Positions 1-14,145 of a stretch of 64,000 nt of DNA are shown piece after piece. The notes below the pieces were generated by a model. The model had not been told where the DNA came from. It made no database searches and saw nothing but the letters and a program-made list of their open reading frames with translations. The position numbers and the translations under genes were made by a program. Source of the DNA: Maylandia zebra (lineage: Eukaryota; Chordata; Actinopteri; Cichliformes; Cichlidae); the NCBI RefSeq assembly GCF_041146795.1, contig NC_135185.1:12373529-12437528 (forward strand). Direction: 5' to 3'. Every line of letters starts with the position of its first letter. Within the stretch, counting starts at the first letter, position 1.

Positions 1-1103
1 AAGCTATTATGGCTTAATTTGAAAGCGTACTCTGCACCTGAGACTGACGAGCCAGAGCGACAGACGATGCAGAGGATTCGCACATCAAGATGACCTTCTG
101 CGTGTGCACGTTTTCCCCATGGTCTGCACAGAGTCCAGGCGAATTCTTGTAATTTATTAAAGTAACTTTAGCCTATTTCACAAAGCTATGCAAAATTTTA
201 CCAGCATACAGTGAAATTAAAGCTCCTCCAGTTACATTAAGGCAGGGTGAAATTTTTGCTCTAGTTTTTCCAGCATTTCTGATTTATTTATTTATTTTTG
301 CTGTAAGATCTTTTACACTCTTAATAATTTTTGGAGGGGAACATGCTGCTGCAGTTTCTTGAGCTCCTGGCTTGTACTTCTGTGATTGAGGCTCATCTGT
401 GAGCTCAGAGTTTTAGGATTCTTGAACCTTCAGTTTTAGCTCAGGGGTGATATGTTAGGTCCAAACTATGTTAGAGAAATTATTAGCATGACGGCTCTTT
501 GTCAAAAGAAAATTAGAAAGTTATTTGAACACAGAAGGAATCATGGCTCCAAAAGTGCCCCGGGTAAAAAAAGAGAGGTTTTAAGATTGATGGCTGCTCC
601 TTCAATCACACGGTGATATGAGACTTGAAAGTTTTCTCTGGTGAATGATCAGAAATCCCATCAAACATACAGGGTACCAGCAGGGTTAAATGACACCTGT
701 TTGAACAAAGTTGAGTTTTTGATTTTAGATTGTGATGCTTGCAGCGGGAGTTAAATTCATCCGATTCAGCCCTATAAAAATCCATGTAGATATCTCCTGT
801 ATTTATGAAGTTAGGATGGCTCAAAAGTGCTGAAATTAAACGGCATAAATTTCAACACGGATGGCTTACAAGATCGGAAAATATTCATGGTAAATTTTGC
901 GTGGCATCATTAAACATACTGGAGTTATTAGCAGCTGATTGTTTTCCAGATTAAACTGTTTTTTATATGGAATGTCCCCACTGTGATTTATGGGTTGACA
1001 CTGTGGGTGTGTGTAGTAACAGAAACCAAACAGCCCAGATGTCCACTGCACACGTTCCTTTTCAGATTTATGACTTTGTCCAGCTGTGTACCTGCACACA
1101 GCT

Positions 1104-1104
<1 letters not shown>

Positions 1105-1177
<73 letters not shown>
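1105..1177. repeat. (TG)n microsatellite
   Basis: Uninterrupted TG dinucleotide run of about 36 units in the ldlrap1 intron upstream of the first visible exon. Open frames across it (poly Cys-Val) are artefacts. I see no gene in 1-1302. Confidence 0.95.
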
Positions 1178-1179
<2 letters not shown>

Positions 1180-1302
1180 ATCACGTGTGCAGTTTTAAGT
1201 CAGATTTCTGGAATAGCTTAAGGGCTTAGAGCAGATAAAGTTTCATTTAATCCCAGATGAGTCTTAAATTAAAGGCTTTCTGAATGTGTGTGTTTGTTTC
1301 AG

Positions 1303-4300
1303 AATATCATATTGCACTGCGGACAAAATGCACGACAAAGTGTTTGCCTACATCGTCCAGAGTCAGCACAACGAGACCCTCGAGTGTCACGCCTTCCTCT
1401 GCGCTAAGAGGAAAATGGTGAGTAAGTTGATATTTTTCAAACGCCTCCTGCTGTGTGAAGAGTCGACGTGGTCGCTGACGTTAGCTTGTCGACTGTCGCT
1501 GGGCGACAGGACGTCTGAGTCCTGTTCTTCTTTGAGCCCCAAAACAGTCCAGATTCAGCTTCAATAAAATGTCTGTTTGCTCAGGTATTGCCCACAGGGT
1601 TTAACAGCACTGCAATAAATAAATGCCAGCAACTGAGCTACAGTTAGGCTAATATACACACATTAGCATAATGAAGATGTCGTTCATGTTGATGGCACCA
1701 TCGTACGGCAGGAAGAAGATGCAAAAAATAAACCAAACCTCAGAAAAGACAGGATTGGAGATGATCCACAGGTTAGTCATCAATATGTTACTGTGTGGTT
1801 TGGATCGCTCGCCCAGGAAAAAAGCCTGATCCATAACTTAATGTTCACACTATAATTAAAACAACTTTTGGGGTGGATAAAGGAAGGACAAAGCTCCCCA
1901 TCACTGTAAAAAAGGCGAAAACCTTATTCAGCGGGGTCATTGTGCTAATCTGCTCGACAAGTAATGACATAAGAGAAGGTTTAATAAAAGGTTAATCTGT
2001 CATAGCAATTAGTTTTTATAATGAAGGTTTCTTTCTTTTCCCCGGCACACACAAAAAATAACAGAATCAGCCTCCAGTTTACACAAGTGTAGGTGACTTA
2101 TATGCACTTACTTTCTGTATGAAACACTTCCTGTCTTTCCCTTTATTTTAAAGGTAAATTGAACATTTTGGCAAATCTGTTTTTTGGTCTGTTAAAAAAA
2201 CAAGCACTGTTGTAACCAGCAGTACCACTGCTGATCAGACTAAAGCTTACCCAGCTGGGATACAGGAAATGACATGATAGGGTTATAAATGTAATAATGT
2301 AACAAATATAATGTAATCCCTGAGTGAAGGAACTGAAATTAAAGAGGCAGATTTCTCATAATGCAAAGAAATCTACTGCGAAATGTTTTCTATGAATAAA
2401 TGCAATGTGAGCTATGACACACATTGCAGCTTCAGAGCCTTAATACAATTTTGGATTCAGGTAAAACATGCAGCTTCTGCACCTGGCCACACATGAAGAA
2501 CAGTTTATTCAGAGACCTGAGAGTCGCCGCGCTGACACTTTACTTGTATTTATGCAAATGTGTAAATATTAAATCGGGAAAAGAAAGGAGCGGGAGCATG
2601 AAAGGCGAGCAGGTTGTCATCCCTCTCTCGGCTTTCTCACCATCCCTGGAGTTCTGCCGAAAGAGCCGCTCCCTCCTCTTCCTTCCCTTCACTAATTTCA
2701 TTGTGGTCAAAAGGCCACGTATCCTCCCAGTTGCATAAACAACTCGTCGTGTTGTCCGCGAGTTTCTCTTCCCTCTCTCCGAGTATCTGTGAAGAAAATC
2801 CTTCTTATGTCGATGGTCGTTTCCTGTTTGTGTCACAGCCATACCTTCCCTTCCTTCCTGTAATGCATGAGATGCGTATCGTGTATTATTCATCCCTCAT
2901 TCCTGTCTCTGTCTCTTCCTCCGTCCCAACAGGCCCAGGCGGTAACTCTAACGGTGGCTCAGGCGTTCAAAGTGGCGTTTGAATTCTGGCAGGCTGCCAA
3001 AGAAGGTACGCATGGTCGCTCTTCATCACCACAGAAAATTTCCTCTCTTTCTTCTGCTCTTGGCTTTTACACCCTCCAGAGAGGTCACGTGAAATACTGG
3101 AGATCTGCTTGGCTTTCCCTGTGATCTCTCTCACTCACAGAGTGATGTCCTCGTCGATTCCCTGCACAGCGGTGAAATCACCAGCCAAAGGCACCTGGTT
3201 CAGTTTATTAAAGGCAACTTAGTCATGGTTAGAGAGTCTCACAGTTAAAGGTATCAGTGTGAGGAGGGGTGGACAGGAGGATTAGCCTGGGGCAGAGGTG
3301 GGGTGACTAGAATAGATCTTCTCTGTTCCCTTTACAACAAAATAAAGACTCAGATGTGCGGGAAGTGGGATTTTTCTCATGTAGTTTATTATATGGAAGA
3401 ACAAAAGTGCCAAACTGAGACATAACTCAAATGTGGAAGCTGTTAAATGCACCAATGTTTTTTTTTTTTTTTTTTTACTTTGGATTAACATTACATTGCA
3501 GTCAATTTTCCATATTTTCCTCTGTAAATGCAATTTATTTTGCATTTACTTCACTTCCATGTGCATTTCTGCTTTACTATGCAAAAAGGCTAGTTGCTGG
3601 ATTAACTGTTGGGCTCTTTTTTTCATGCAAAGTTGACCCCATGACACACTTTGCATAGCAAAGCATGAAGTCATACAGTTAGGTCAGTGAGTGTTCGGAC
3701 AGAGATGCAAATCTTGCATCTGCATACAACCACAGTGGAGTTTAAATCAAAAATCCAGACTTTCAGCTTTAATTCAAGAGGTTTAATAAAAGCATTGCAC
3801 TGTTTAAAAATTACAACCATTTTTATTCACAGAGGTTAAAAGTTAATTGGACAGGTGACAGATGTTACATGACAAAGTAGAGAAAAGCTGAGTTGATTCC
3901 AAGCACTCATTTTTAGTAGTTGTAATCAGGTAGTTTTGAAAAAATAGTAAATGCACCGAACAGCTCAAGGAAGACAAGTGCATGAAAACAGAGTTGCACA
4001 ACAACTGCACAGCATCTAACCAAGTCAAGAACACCCTCGAAGAGGAAAGCACATCATTGTCAAAGTCTACATTCAGGAAATGCCTTCATGAATGTAAATG
4101 CAGAGGGGCTCAAGGGAGGAAACACAGCATTTGGTGATGAATACGAGTTCTAGATTTCAGTAAGTCATTGAGTTCAAACGTGTTTCTTTTTAAAAACTTT
4201 GTCCAGTTAAAATCCCTAATTCTAAACGGTTCATTGCATGTTTTTATTAAACCTCTTGAATCAAAGCTGAAAGTCTGCACTTCAACCACATCTGGACCGT

Positions 4301-5129
4301 CTGATTTAAAATCCACTGTGGTGGAGAACACAGGCAATATTACCAAAGTTAAATATTTATGGACCTGACTCTGAATGTAAAAAATAAAAACACAGAAAGA
4401 TTGAGCTTGGGAAGATGGCAGTGGGGAAAATACACAAACAGTACACATTTAATACAGAAAAAAATGTATAAACCTTTAGGTATTAATAAAACCATCCATC
4501 AATTTTCTAAGCTGCCTGCGACTCTCCATCAACAAACCTGCCATCAAAGCTGAGAAATTCCACCAAAACTAATTAAGAAAATAGAAATTTAGCTGGAAGC
4601 TAACAAAGTATATTTATATTTTTGTTGAGTTGTGTTGAGCCTCTCTAAAACCCAGTTGAACAGTTGGTGTGAGTGTCAAAGGAACCGTGGAGGCGGCAGC
4701 CAATCAGAGAGCTGTGTGAGGCCGGTGTTTCTGCAGCTCAGCAGAAACATGCATGTAATTTTCTGCACGTATGACTCCAGCGTAAATGAGCAATTCTTGC
4801 TACATAATATCAGTTTCTGCATCGGCACCCCCTCAACCATTTTCTCTAATCTTTACGTTTGTATCGCCCTGTGAGTGCTCTTTGAATTTTGTGATTATCC
4901 TTTGTCGTCTTGTCTTACACCTGCCTTCCCCGTGCATGCACAGTTTAGTTGTTTTCTATTCCCTCTCCATCCAAATCCATCGCTTCTTCTGTTTTTGGTT
5001 CTTTTCCGAAGGAGTGGAGAAGAGCGACTGAGGGGGATGGGGATGAGGAGAAGAGAGGGGCAAGAAAGCATGAAAGGCAGGGTAGGGAGGGGTGTTTGGA
5101 TGGCGAGTGTGTGAGAGAGAAAGGAAAAT

Positions 5130-5176
<47 letters not shown>

Positions 5177-8100
5177 GGCGGGAGCTCAGCCTCCTGACAG
5201 ATTCAGTGTCAGTGTCATTGATCCCGTCTCAAGCGACGGCGTGCTTATTTATTCAGTCCTTTCGAGACGCACGCTTGCTCTATTTGAAAATCCAGCCGCC
5301 TCTTTCTTTCCTGCAACATTTCCACAGCTTCCTCTGCTCTTACTGTGGAGATTCCACTGTGGCCACATTTCCATTTTGACGAGGGATTATTTTATTTTCC
5401 CCCCATCAAAATCAAGGCCACGGACTCCTCGCCTCACGCCTCTTCGTTTGTCTTTTTTTGTATTTCTGAGTCGAATATTAAAGAGTACAATTTAGTACAG
5501 CCTCACTCGCCCCATCCTTCTCCTTCCCTCGCTCTATACTTTTCACCTCGAATTTTTAATGTGGGCGAAGTCGCTTAATTGAACGAGTTGTTATCTGTTC
5601 TGTGGGGTTATGGAGGGGAATATATATATATATTTTTTTATAAAGAAGCCGTGGTGCTCTCTTGTGACAGGGAAGAAGAAAGAGAGATGGGGAGAAGGAA
5701 AAAAAAAAATCCTTTGGAGTCTGTTTTCATTAAAGTTGCAAGACCCCGGGGATGAGGGCAGGAAGGGAGATATCCACCGCATGTCTGTGTGGTTTGCTTG
5801 TTTCTTACAAGCTCTCCACCACCACCACCACCCACCGTGGTTCTGCACATTCCTGACCCACATTCCTCTGTATATTACAGATCCCATCTCTGCTCATAAA
5901 TCTGCCTTCATAGAATATTCACTGCAAACACTACAGCAAGCTTTGAACTGCCGTATCTGTGAGTTGGCTCCATGTTTAGCAGCCGACTGAAAAGTGCACA
6001 CGTGAGGATCTGCAGGAGAGAAAAAAACGGGTGCCCTGGGAAATTTTTCTAAGGCTGCCATTACCAAGCGACCCGGGCTCATGGGAAATGTTATTTTCAC
6101 TGCACCAAGAATGACGGTGCGTATAAGAAAGTTGTGGTTAGAAAAGCAGAAAGCGACATTTCATCTCAAGCAGTGAGGCGGGAATAAAGCTCTATAATCT
6201 ATTTTTAAGACGAGCTGTAGAACTTTATTCATGCTGAAAGTTTGATTTATAACAACCAAAACATTAAACACAGCCTATAAACAAAGTGGAATAACTCAAT
6301 AAAATAAAACATACAGATATAAAATGGCTCAATAAGTTTAAAAGGGCAGAAAAATTATTAAAAAATAAACAAGCTTGTATATAGAAATGTAAAAATGCTG
6401 TATAACAACATGAAAAAGACCAAGTAAATCCTCTTATTAATGAACTTTATTCTCTTTTTTTGCATTTTTAAAACTTCAAAGCTGCAGTTGTTTTTGGTAA
6501 ATTTCACAACGTGATAATTTTATTAGTTTTTTTCTGACCAATTTAATCAAATTGGACTGAACTAAAAATTTTATCGAGCCTTATGGATGTTTTGCCGACC
6601 CACAAAAACGGTGGAATCGATAAACCTCGAGGATTCTCCTTCAGCTTCCTTTTTTTCTTTTCTTTTTTTTGGGAAACTGTAGAAAATGCACAAATCACAG
6701 ATATGACTCACAAATATTTCTTAACAAACGGCTGTTTTTATGAAACACATCAAAGCTGCAAGACTGAAAACTCAACGCAGTCTGCCCCGAAAACAGAAAA
6801 TCCACGAAATAAATGAAAGCGGGCATCAGTGTTTTTGGCAGAGAAACTCCAAACAAAAACCAGGACGGACACTTAAATGGAAGAAAACCAGATTACAGTG
6901 GGCTGAAGAGAAGTGGTCATGGGCTGCGCGGTCAATCACGAATCTGTGAATAGAAAATGCACACCTTTCCTCATGTATGACATGAATACACATGTAAGGT
7001 AAAAGAGCAGGAGAGACTGTGAACTGAAACTTTGGACAGAATTGCTTAACAAGTGGCAAAAAAAATATTTTGGCTTTCTTAACTTAATCAATCGCTGTGA
7101 TTGGCCCCAAATAAACGGAGGTGTGAAAATCAGGGAGTGATGCTAGCGCTCGTGTGACGACACTGGGCTCATTGAAAGATTTCTCAAACTGCACACGAGT
7201 ACTTTCCGTCTCTGCACAGACGGATTTCCGTGCAGTGTTTCACATGTAGTTGTGTAATTCTGATGATTCATGCTTAAACAGCAAGTTTTAAAATATTTTA
7301 ACACAATTCAAAAACACTTGTGAAACTCAAAGCGTGTGAGATCAGTTTGAGCTTGTAGCTGCGTGTACGGTTCTGTAATGTGATGTTGTGGGAAAGAGAT
7401 TTCTGTGAGCCGCTGTGCTTTGCTCGGGTTGGTGGATCCTCTCTTGTTCCTCCACATATAGGCCATAGGAGTGAACAAAGGATGCAGCTCAAAGGCGTAT
7501 CAGTGGAAGCGAGAGATTTCATGTTGCTCATTAAATGGCATGCCAGAGAGGAGTTGCAACATGCGCTTGTGCAAGCTGCAGCAGCGCCCTCAAAGAACTG
7601 GTGAAATATGTGGTCGTATGTGACACAGCTCAGGCAGATTACTGACTAATTACCGTCTGATGTCTGTAAATATTTATATGGCTGTTGTTGTTGTTGTTAT
7701 GTGTAAAACCACAGTTTGCCACAAAGTGTGATATCTGTACCACTACTATTGCACAGCACTACCTTCAGAGTCCCTCTAGAAGCGAGCTTTGCCACTCTGC
7801 AGCCATGTTTCCGTTTGCAAATGCAGAAACGTGCCAGTCAAACAGCTACTAACATGTTTCCTGCTTTGACCGTTGATTGGCTCTTCTGGGGCTGCAGGAC
7901 AACCATCATCTCCAGTCCCCCCGCATAGATCATCGACCAGGATTTATTTAGTCGCGTCTCTGTTCCTTTTGTTTCAGGTCAAACTCTGTGTCCAGTACAG
8001 CTCTGTAAGCCTAATAAATTACTTGAAAGTCCTTGATTCTATTCAGGAGCTATCCTGGAGCCGATCAGATCTACTCGGGTCCACATTAAAAGCCCCACAG

Positions 8101-11100
8101 AAGTTTTCTGCTTCGAGCTGCACAGAGCACTTGAGGAGGGCAGAAAATGAAACACTAAAAGATCCTGTACTGCTAAAATGCTTCTGGTGTGACTTAAAGC
8201 CGTGCAAAGAGTGGGACAAAGATGTGTCTGAGACATGGCGTCACAGACATGCACCCAGTGCACCCAGGGTTTGCCTAAAGGAAGTGTTTTCTGTCCTCAG
8301 TTAACTCTGCATGCAGTTTGAAGTTGTGGCTCTGACGTGTGAATAATACAGGGCCTGAAACTGCTCTGCTGGACTGAGATTAACAGAAATGTTGTGCAGG
8401 AAGTCGCAGGGAGCTGTTGCTCTGCATGGAGAAACTTTTCAGCGGAACGCCCGGGCCAAACACAGACCCAGGCGCTCCCTGTTTAAAGGCTACGGTTACA
8501 CACCCTGCTGTAGCTGGCAGATGATTTCAGTAATAGTCTTAACATGTTCAAAGATTTCTCTCCTTTTTTTGGGGGGGGGGATTGTATAACGTACAGCAGC
8601 AGAAGTTTTGAAAATATTCATTAATTAAGCTTTGAATGAAATCTTTCAAGCTTTTTTTTGCTGATCATTGCTTATAGCCAATGAAAATCACAAATCTAGT
8701 GTCTCTGATTCTGAGAAGATCAACCAAACATGATTTTCAACACTGAAATATCAAATGTCTGAAAAATATGCTCATTTATACGCTCTGTTGAAAGTTGTTG
8801 CTCCTCGAGGTTTCTCATAGATTCTCTGTGGGGCTCAGGTCAGACAAGTTGGTAGGCCGGACACATTTGGTACTACTGCAAATTTCCTCTACTGATGGGA
8901 AAAGAAATCTGCATCTCCAGAGAGCTTGTCTGCAGACGGAAGCGTGACACTTTCTAAAACCTCCCGGGTCACGCTGTGTTGACTTTGGCTTCTGAGCCTC
9001 ATCCTCCAGACTGCAGGACCTCAGTTTCCAAACTGCATCTTTTATCTGAAAAGAGGATTTAGAGCCACAGAGAAACCATCATGTTTATTTTTTTTAAACC
9101 AAACACTTCTGATGTAATGTCTGGTTTAGGATTGGTGATGTTGGGAATGATGTGGTTGTAGCTTCCTGAAAACAACTGTGCGTTGTTGCTCTTGATGCTG
9201 TGATGCCAGCCTGAGTCTGCTTGTGTGATGCTCTCAAAATTTCTTCAGCTGTTCTTTACAACCATTTAAAGTCTGCGGTCGTCTCTGTTGTTTTTGCACC
9301 TTTTCCTGTTGCGCTTGCTGCTTAATATTCTTCAATACAGCTTTCAGGCTCTTCAGCAGTGACCTTCTGTGTCTTACTGTCCTCATGGAGCATGTTGATA
9401 ATCATCAAAATTGAAGCAAAAGACGCCCTGGGATATTTCACTTTGCACATAATGAATATAGAATTTGTGAACATTTAACACTGAATGTATGCTTGTTGAG
9501 TGAAACTTTTAACCACATCTGAGCTGCATGAAGGCAAACTGTTCTTTGCAGCACAACCACTCTGGCCCTGTGGTTAGAACTTCCTGAATCACAGATTGTC
9601 CTCACTGACTGCACTGTTTTCATTTTCTTTCTTTTCCTTTTTGTTGTCCTGCTCTGTGTTTCTGTTCAGAGAAAGAGAAACGAGTAAAGTCGAGCTCAGA
9701 TGGGGAAGGAGCCAGCAGCTCTCAGTCGGACAGCTCGGCCAGCCAGGGCAGCCTGAAGGGAGGAGGTGAGTCACGTCGCCCATCATCACATCTTTTTCTC
9801 TCTTCCTCTTTCTCTCGGTCTCTCTCTCTCCGTGTCGCAGCGATCGTAGCCTCAAGGGACGGAAGAGTGTTCAGCCACTTGTCAAAGGTTGGCCTACATG
9901 GAGGCTGCAGGTCAGCTGATGACAGTCTACCATTTCTCACTAACATCACAAAAGTTAACAGTAGGTGACTGTTTAAGGCAGTTACATGCGGTGATAATGG
10001 TGCTGCTGATGATCTGGTTAATTTGAACACATAAAAGCCACACTGCAGTCATTGTGGATGCATTAAACTGAATCTTGGTTCAGCGATTCCCCTGACATTT
10101 TTATGAAAACAAAGGACTGCTATCATGCAGTTATTCCGCCTGACTCTGGAAGCACAATTACAGCCCTGTTTGTTTAGAAAGCATGAAAGAATTTCACATT
10201 TCTATTGCCCCCATTGTTCGATCAGACCCTAAACATCCGCTGAGCCAGACGACCTGAAGGCATTATTAATCCCATACATGTCCACATCCAGGGAATAAAT
10301 TACACGAAAAGCATCATGTTGTTATACGATGCTTTATTTTTGTGCATGTTGTGTTTGCGCATGCCTTTCCCTGTCCCGACCCGATCCTTTCGATATTTGT
10401 TTGGAGTGGCCATTTTTTTTACAGGAAAGTCTTAAAAACATCAGCTTTGTGCTCCTCTGCTCAGCCAGCAGGCCTCCCGTCAGAGAAGCGCAGCTCCCTA
10501 AATGTGTTCTGATGCTTTATTTGGCTCTGCAGTGCTACACGTGCAGCGCTTCATGGTCAACACGGGCTTTAAAGATGATCCTCTGTGAGAAGACTCAACA
10601 AAGCAGAGATTTTGCAAGCAGAGAGGCTTTTTTTTGGACTAACATTATCCTACTGACCCCCTGGTGGGTCATTTAGCTGCCAGTGGACTGCGTTTCTGTG
10701 AGGCAAATTAGCATAATTTCACAGCAGAGTAAAGCTCGGTGCTCTGGAGTTTTCGCTGCCAGCCCTGAAGCAGTGATCAGGGACAGCAGAGCTCTTACAT
10801 TTATCTGCTCTTCACTGTGTGGCTGATGCACTAGCAGCGTGTCAGAGACTCTCGGGATCAGTGGCGTTGTCGGAGGTGAGTCAGCTTTATTCGTGACACA
10901 CGATACCCTCGACTTTCTCCCAGCGCCAGGCCTGTAAATGCCACGTCCTGCCATAACCTGATTGTTGGGGGATTTTGCCTGCAGGAGATGAATCAGCCTC
11001 TCAGTCTCTTCCTCTTCACAAGGTTAAAAGTAGAGCTTAGTTTCCTTATAATTTAATCTGATGGAGGAGATGATGATCATTTTCTTGGTTAAAAGTTTCA

Positions 11101-14082
11101 GCACTCAAGTGTTTATGCATAGTTCTGTGACACGATATGAAGCAGCAAATTAAAAACTTTAGTCTTTATTTCAACAGGAAGTAAAACAGCTGTGATTAAG
11201 AGATAGGCAGCATTAAACAAGCATGTGCAGTCAGTACATGCTTATTCCAGGGCTTGACGTATCAAGGTGTAATACAAATTAATCTGGTCCTAAAAGTATG
11301 GAACTGAACAATAAAACATGTATTTTAATCAAACTAAGTTAAAATGCAAGAAGCAGTGTGGAAAAAGTCAACTCTCACTGCTTCTGTAGGAATTAAGAGG
11401 GTAAGCAGCAGCCAGGTGCTGCTTGTCAAATGTACTCGATTAATTGATCATCAGCAAGTGTGAGCACATCTATAAAAGGCTGATTGGAAGCTTTCAGGTG
11501 TGGGAACGTAATGCCAAGGAGGAAAAGGAGGAAAAACATCAACAGTGGTCTTAAATAAGCAGGTTTTGCTGCGAAGTGTTGCACTTTCAAACAATTTCAA
11601 GTCCATCATTCTGCAGTGACAACGATTATTCACAAGCGGCGAACATTCAGGAAGCTGCCAATCTTCCCAGGAGTGGATACCACAGCAAAGTCACCCCAAG
11701 GTCAAACAATGCAAAAAGACTAAGAGCCAACAAAACCCCCAGATCACTCCATCTTAGACTCTGCAGGCCTCAGTTAGCGCTTAAGGTTTAAAGTTCATGA
11801 CAGCACAGTTACAAAGTATAGCTTGTTTGGAAGGATTACTGGGAGAAAGCTTCTTCTCTCTCGTGAACTTTAAAGTATTCCAGAGTTAGATGTGCTTGAT
11901 CCAAATTGTGTTATGCAACAGGACAGTGATCCCAAACACAGCAGCAAATCTGCAGATTAGCTGAAAAAGAAAAGAATGGAGGTGCTGCAGTGGCCCAGAC
12001 GAAATCCAGACCTCAGCCTGACTGCGACGCTGTTGTTCATCGAAGAATAGATGATTTTTTTGTTGTTGTATCCTGATCTATAAAACCTTAGACGTCAAAA
12101 AGACGACTGTCAGTTTAAAATCAAAAGAAACAAAAAACTTTTGGTATCATCTTAAATATTTATCCACTTTAAAAAAAGTTTGCTTGTTAATCACCTTTCA
12201 GGTAATTGATTGATGAATTAGTTCTACCTTGTTTGTTCACAGACCCTGTCTTTCACTATAGTAATAAATAAGCTTTTAAGTGAGCAGCATTAATCATCAG
12301 ATGAGTCCTTCCCCTCCCCGTGAAGGTCTGTCTCACAGTATTGCCTTTTTCATAACAGCAGAAGGTCTGAATGCCTTCTGTTGACACACAGGACAGACTG
12401 CATGAAAATCTTATTGCATGCTGACTCAGTTATACGGGACCATTTTCCCTTAAGGAGCATAAAATCTAGTAAAAAGGTCAGCTAAGGACTGAAGAGTATT
12501 TATATCCCACCATTAGAAGAGTTACTGTAGTTTTACTGTTCTCAGAGGGTGACATTAGCCTAAAGACTCGACTGAAATTAGTGTTGACACACATTATTGA
12601 CACGCATTAATCATCAGGCAGGGCCATTACGAGCCAATCCCATTACAGTTCAGCAGTGCCGCTGTAGTCAGGCGTGGGGTTACTGCGTGCTCACTTATCA
12701 CTAAGTGACGTGCCACATATGGCTGAATTGATGAGATGCATTAGAAGCTTGATAAAGAGAAGTGTGGGGCTGTTCTGCCTGTTCCCAGCTCCATATTTTC
12801 ATTCTTTGCATTATTCACATTTTAAACCAGCTTTTATTTCATACTGAGCTGCTACACAGGCCCCCGACAAACAAGCTGTTATGGCCTTTACTTTAAATCA
12901 ACTGTCTTCTGATTGGTTGCCCCTCAGAAACAGAAAGGGGTGGGGCTTCTGTGCTCACAGAGACTGAGATGACCATGTCTCTATGGCCCAAGAAGCTACT
13001 GAGGGTCCCTTTGTGTCGCCTGGGACCAGTTTGGCATGGGAGACCCTAACAGGAGCTCTTGCTGCCAGGATCACACCAGGAACCAGGAATGCACAAACAC
13101 CGCCATTATGATAAGGTGGCGATTCGTCAGGTTGTCATGGTTCTGTACGAAAAAGGTGCAATTCTCACTCTGGATTAGCAGGGAGAGAGTTCAATGATCC
13201 TGAGATCTTTGTAACATCTTCGGATAAGTGGGAGATGGACAGATGGAACGCTCTATGACATCATAACAAACTATTTTTAAGGCTGAGCACGTTGATTTGA
13301 AACTTTGACCGCATGTAATCTGTTCAGCATCAGCTGTGTTTGAGTTCCAACCGCCTCCTGTGTTGGACGAGAGTCTCATCTTTTAATTTGCTTCTGTGCT
13401 TTTTAGTTTATTTGGATATGATTGTGTTCGTCGCTGCCCATTGTCGACCTTCAGCACAAACTTTTACAGAGATCAATCCAGCCCTCGGCCTCGAACATGA
13501 GGAGAACCTCATGTGCCCACTTTAGCCACTTGACTTCCTGCTTCTTCGTGTTTGTTGACCATCACAGGTGCCCGTGTGGTTTTTAGGAGTAAATTAATGT
13601 TACGAACTTTGTTTTGATTTTCAGAGGTCGCCACGGGGAAACTTTTGGATTTGGCTGAGGGAGCGAACGCGGCGCTGACCCACTCAGGAACAAAGCAGAC
13701 CCAGTCGGATCCCTTTACGGTGCATAATCACGCAACAGAGAACAACAATACTGTATGGGTAAGACGAGAGAAGGGCTGGTCAGTACGTTTCAGCTGTTTC
13801 AGCTTGATAAGAAGACTGCCGTGCTGGAAATGGTGATTAAGCGTCCGAGTGATGTACTGTACCTGTTGTATTCAAAGGAGTGTATTCTACAGCCGAGCCG
13901 CTGCCGTGATGAAGCACACAATAGCCTATTGAACAGAACGGGCCTTATCACATAACTGGCGAGGGTGTGGGGCTGCAAACAGCATAACTCAACCTCCTGA
14001 GAGCATAGAGGAGACTTTGTGCATGTTAATGTATAATAAGTAAGGACTGTTATCACCTCATAAGACAAGAACTCTGAATTTA

Positions 14083-14145
<63 letters not shown>

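Larger units (their letters stand above)
3006..9669 (+). other. ldlrap1: Large ldlrap1 intron
   Basis: 6.7-kb intron between PTB exon 2933-3005 and exon 9670-9765. It contains a long-TIR MITE (about 3676-4372), a (TG)n run (5133-5175) and AT-rich unique sequence. The short open frames here lack coding character or plausible splice context. Nothing else supportable. Confidence 0.7.
9766..13624 (+). other. ldlrap1: ldlrap1 intron with transposon relics
   Basis: 3.9-kb intron. Recognisable content is a degraded Tc1-like transposase region (about 11450-12030) and a LINE 5'-end fragment (13018-13132). The rest looks like unique AT-rich intron sequence. Confidence 0.65.

Noticed and set aside
967-1221. 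Open frame through the (TG)n run
   Set aside because: Poly Cys-Val translation of a microsatellite; no coding character.
2540-2893. Antisense 117-codon frame next to an ldlrap1 exon
   Set aside because: Biased composition, no domain, lies in intron opposite a confirmed gene.
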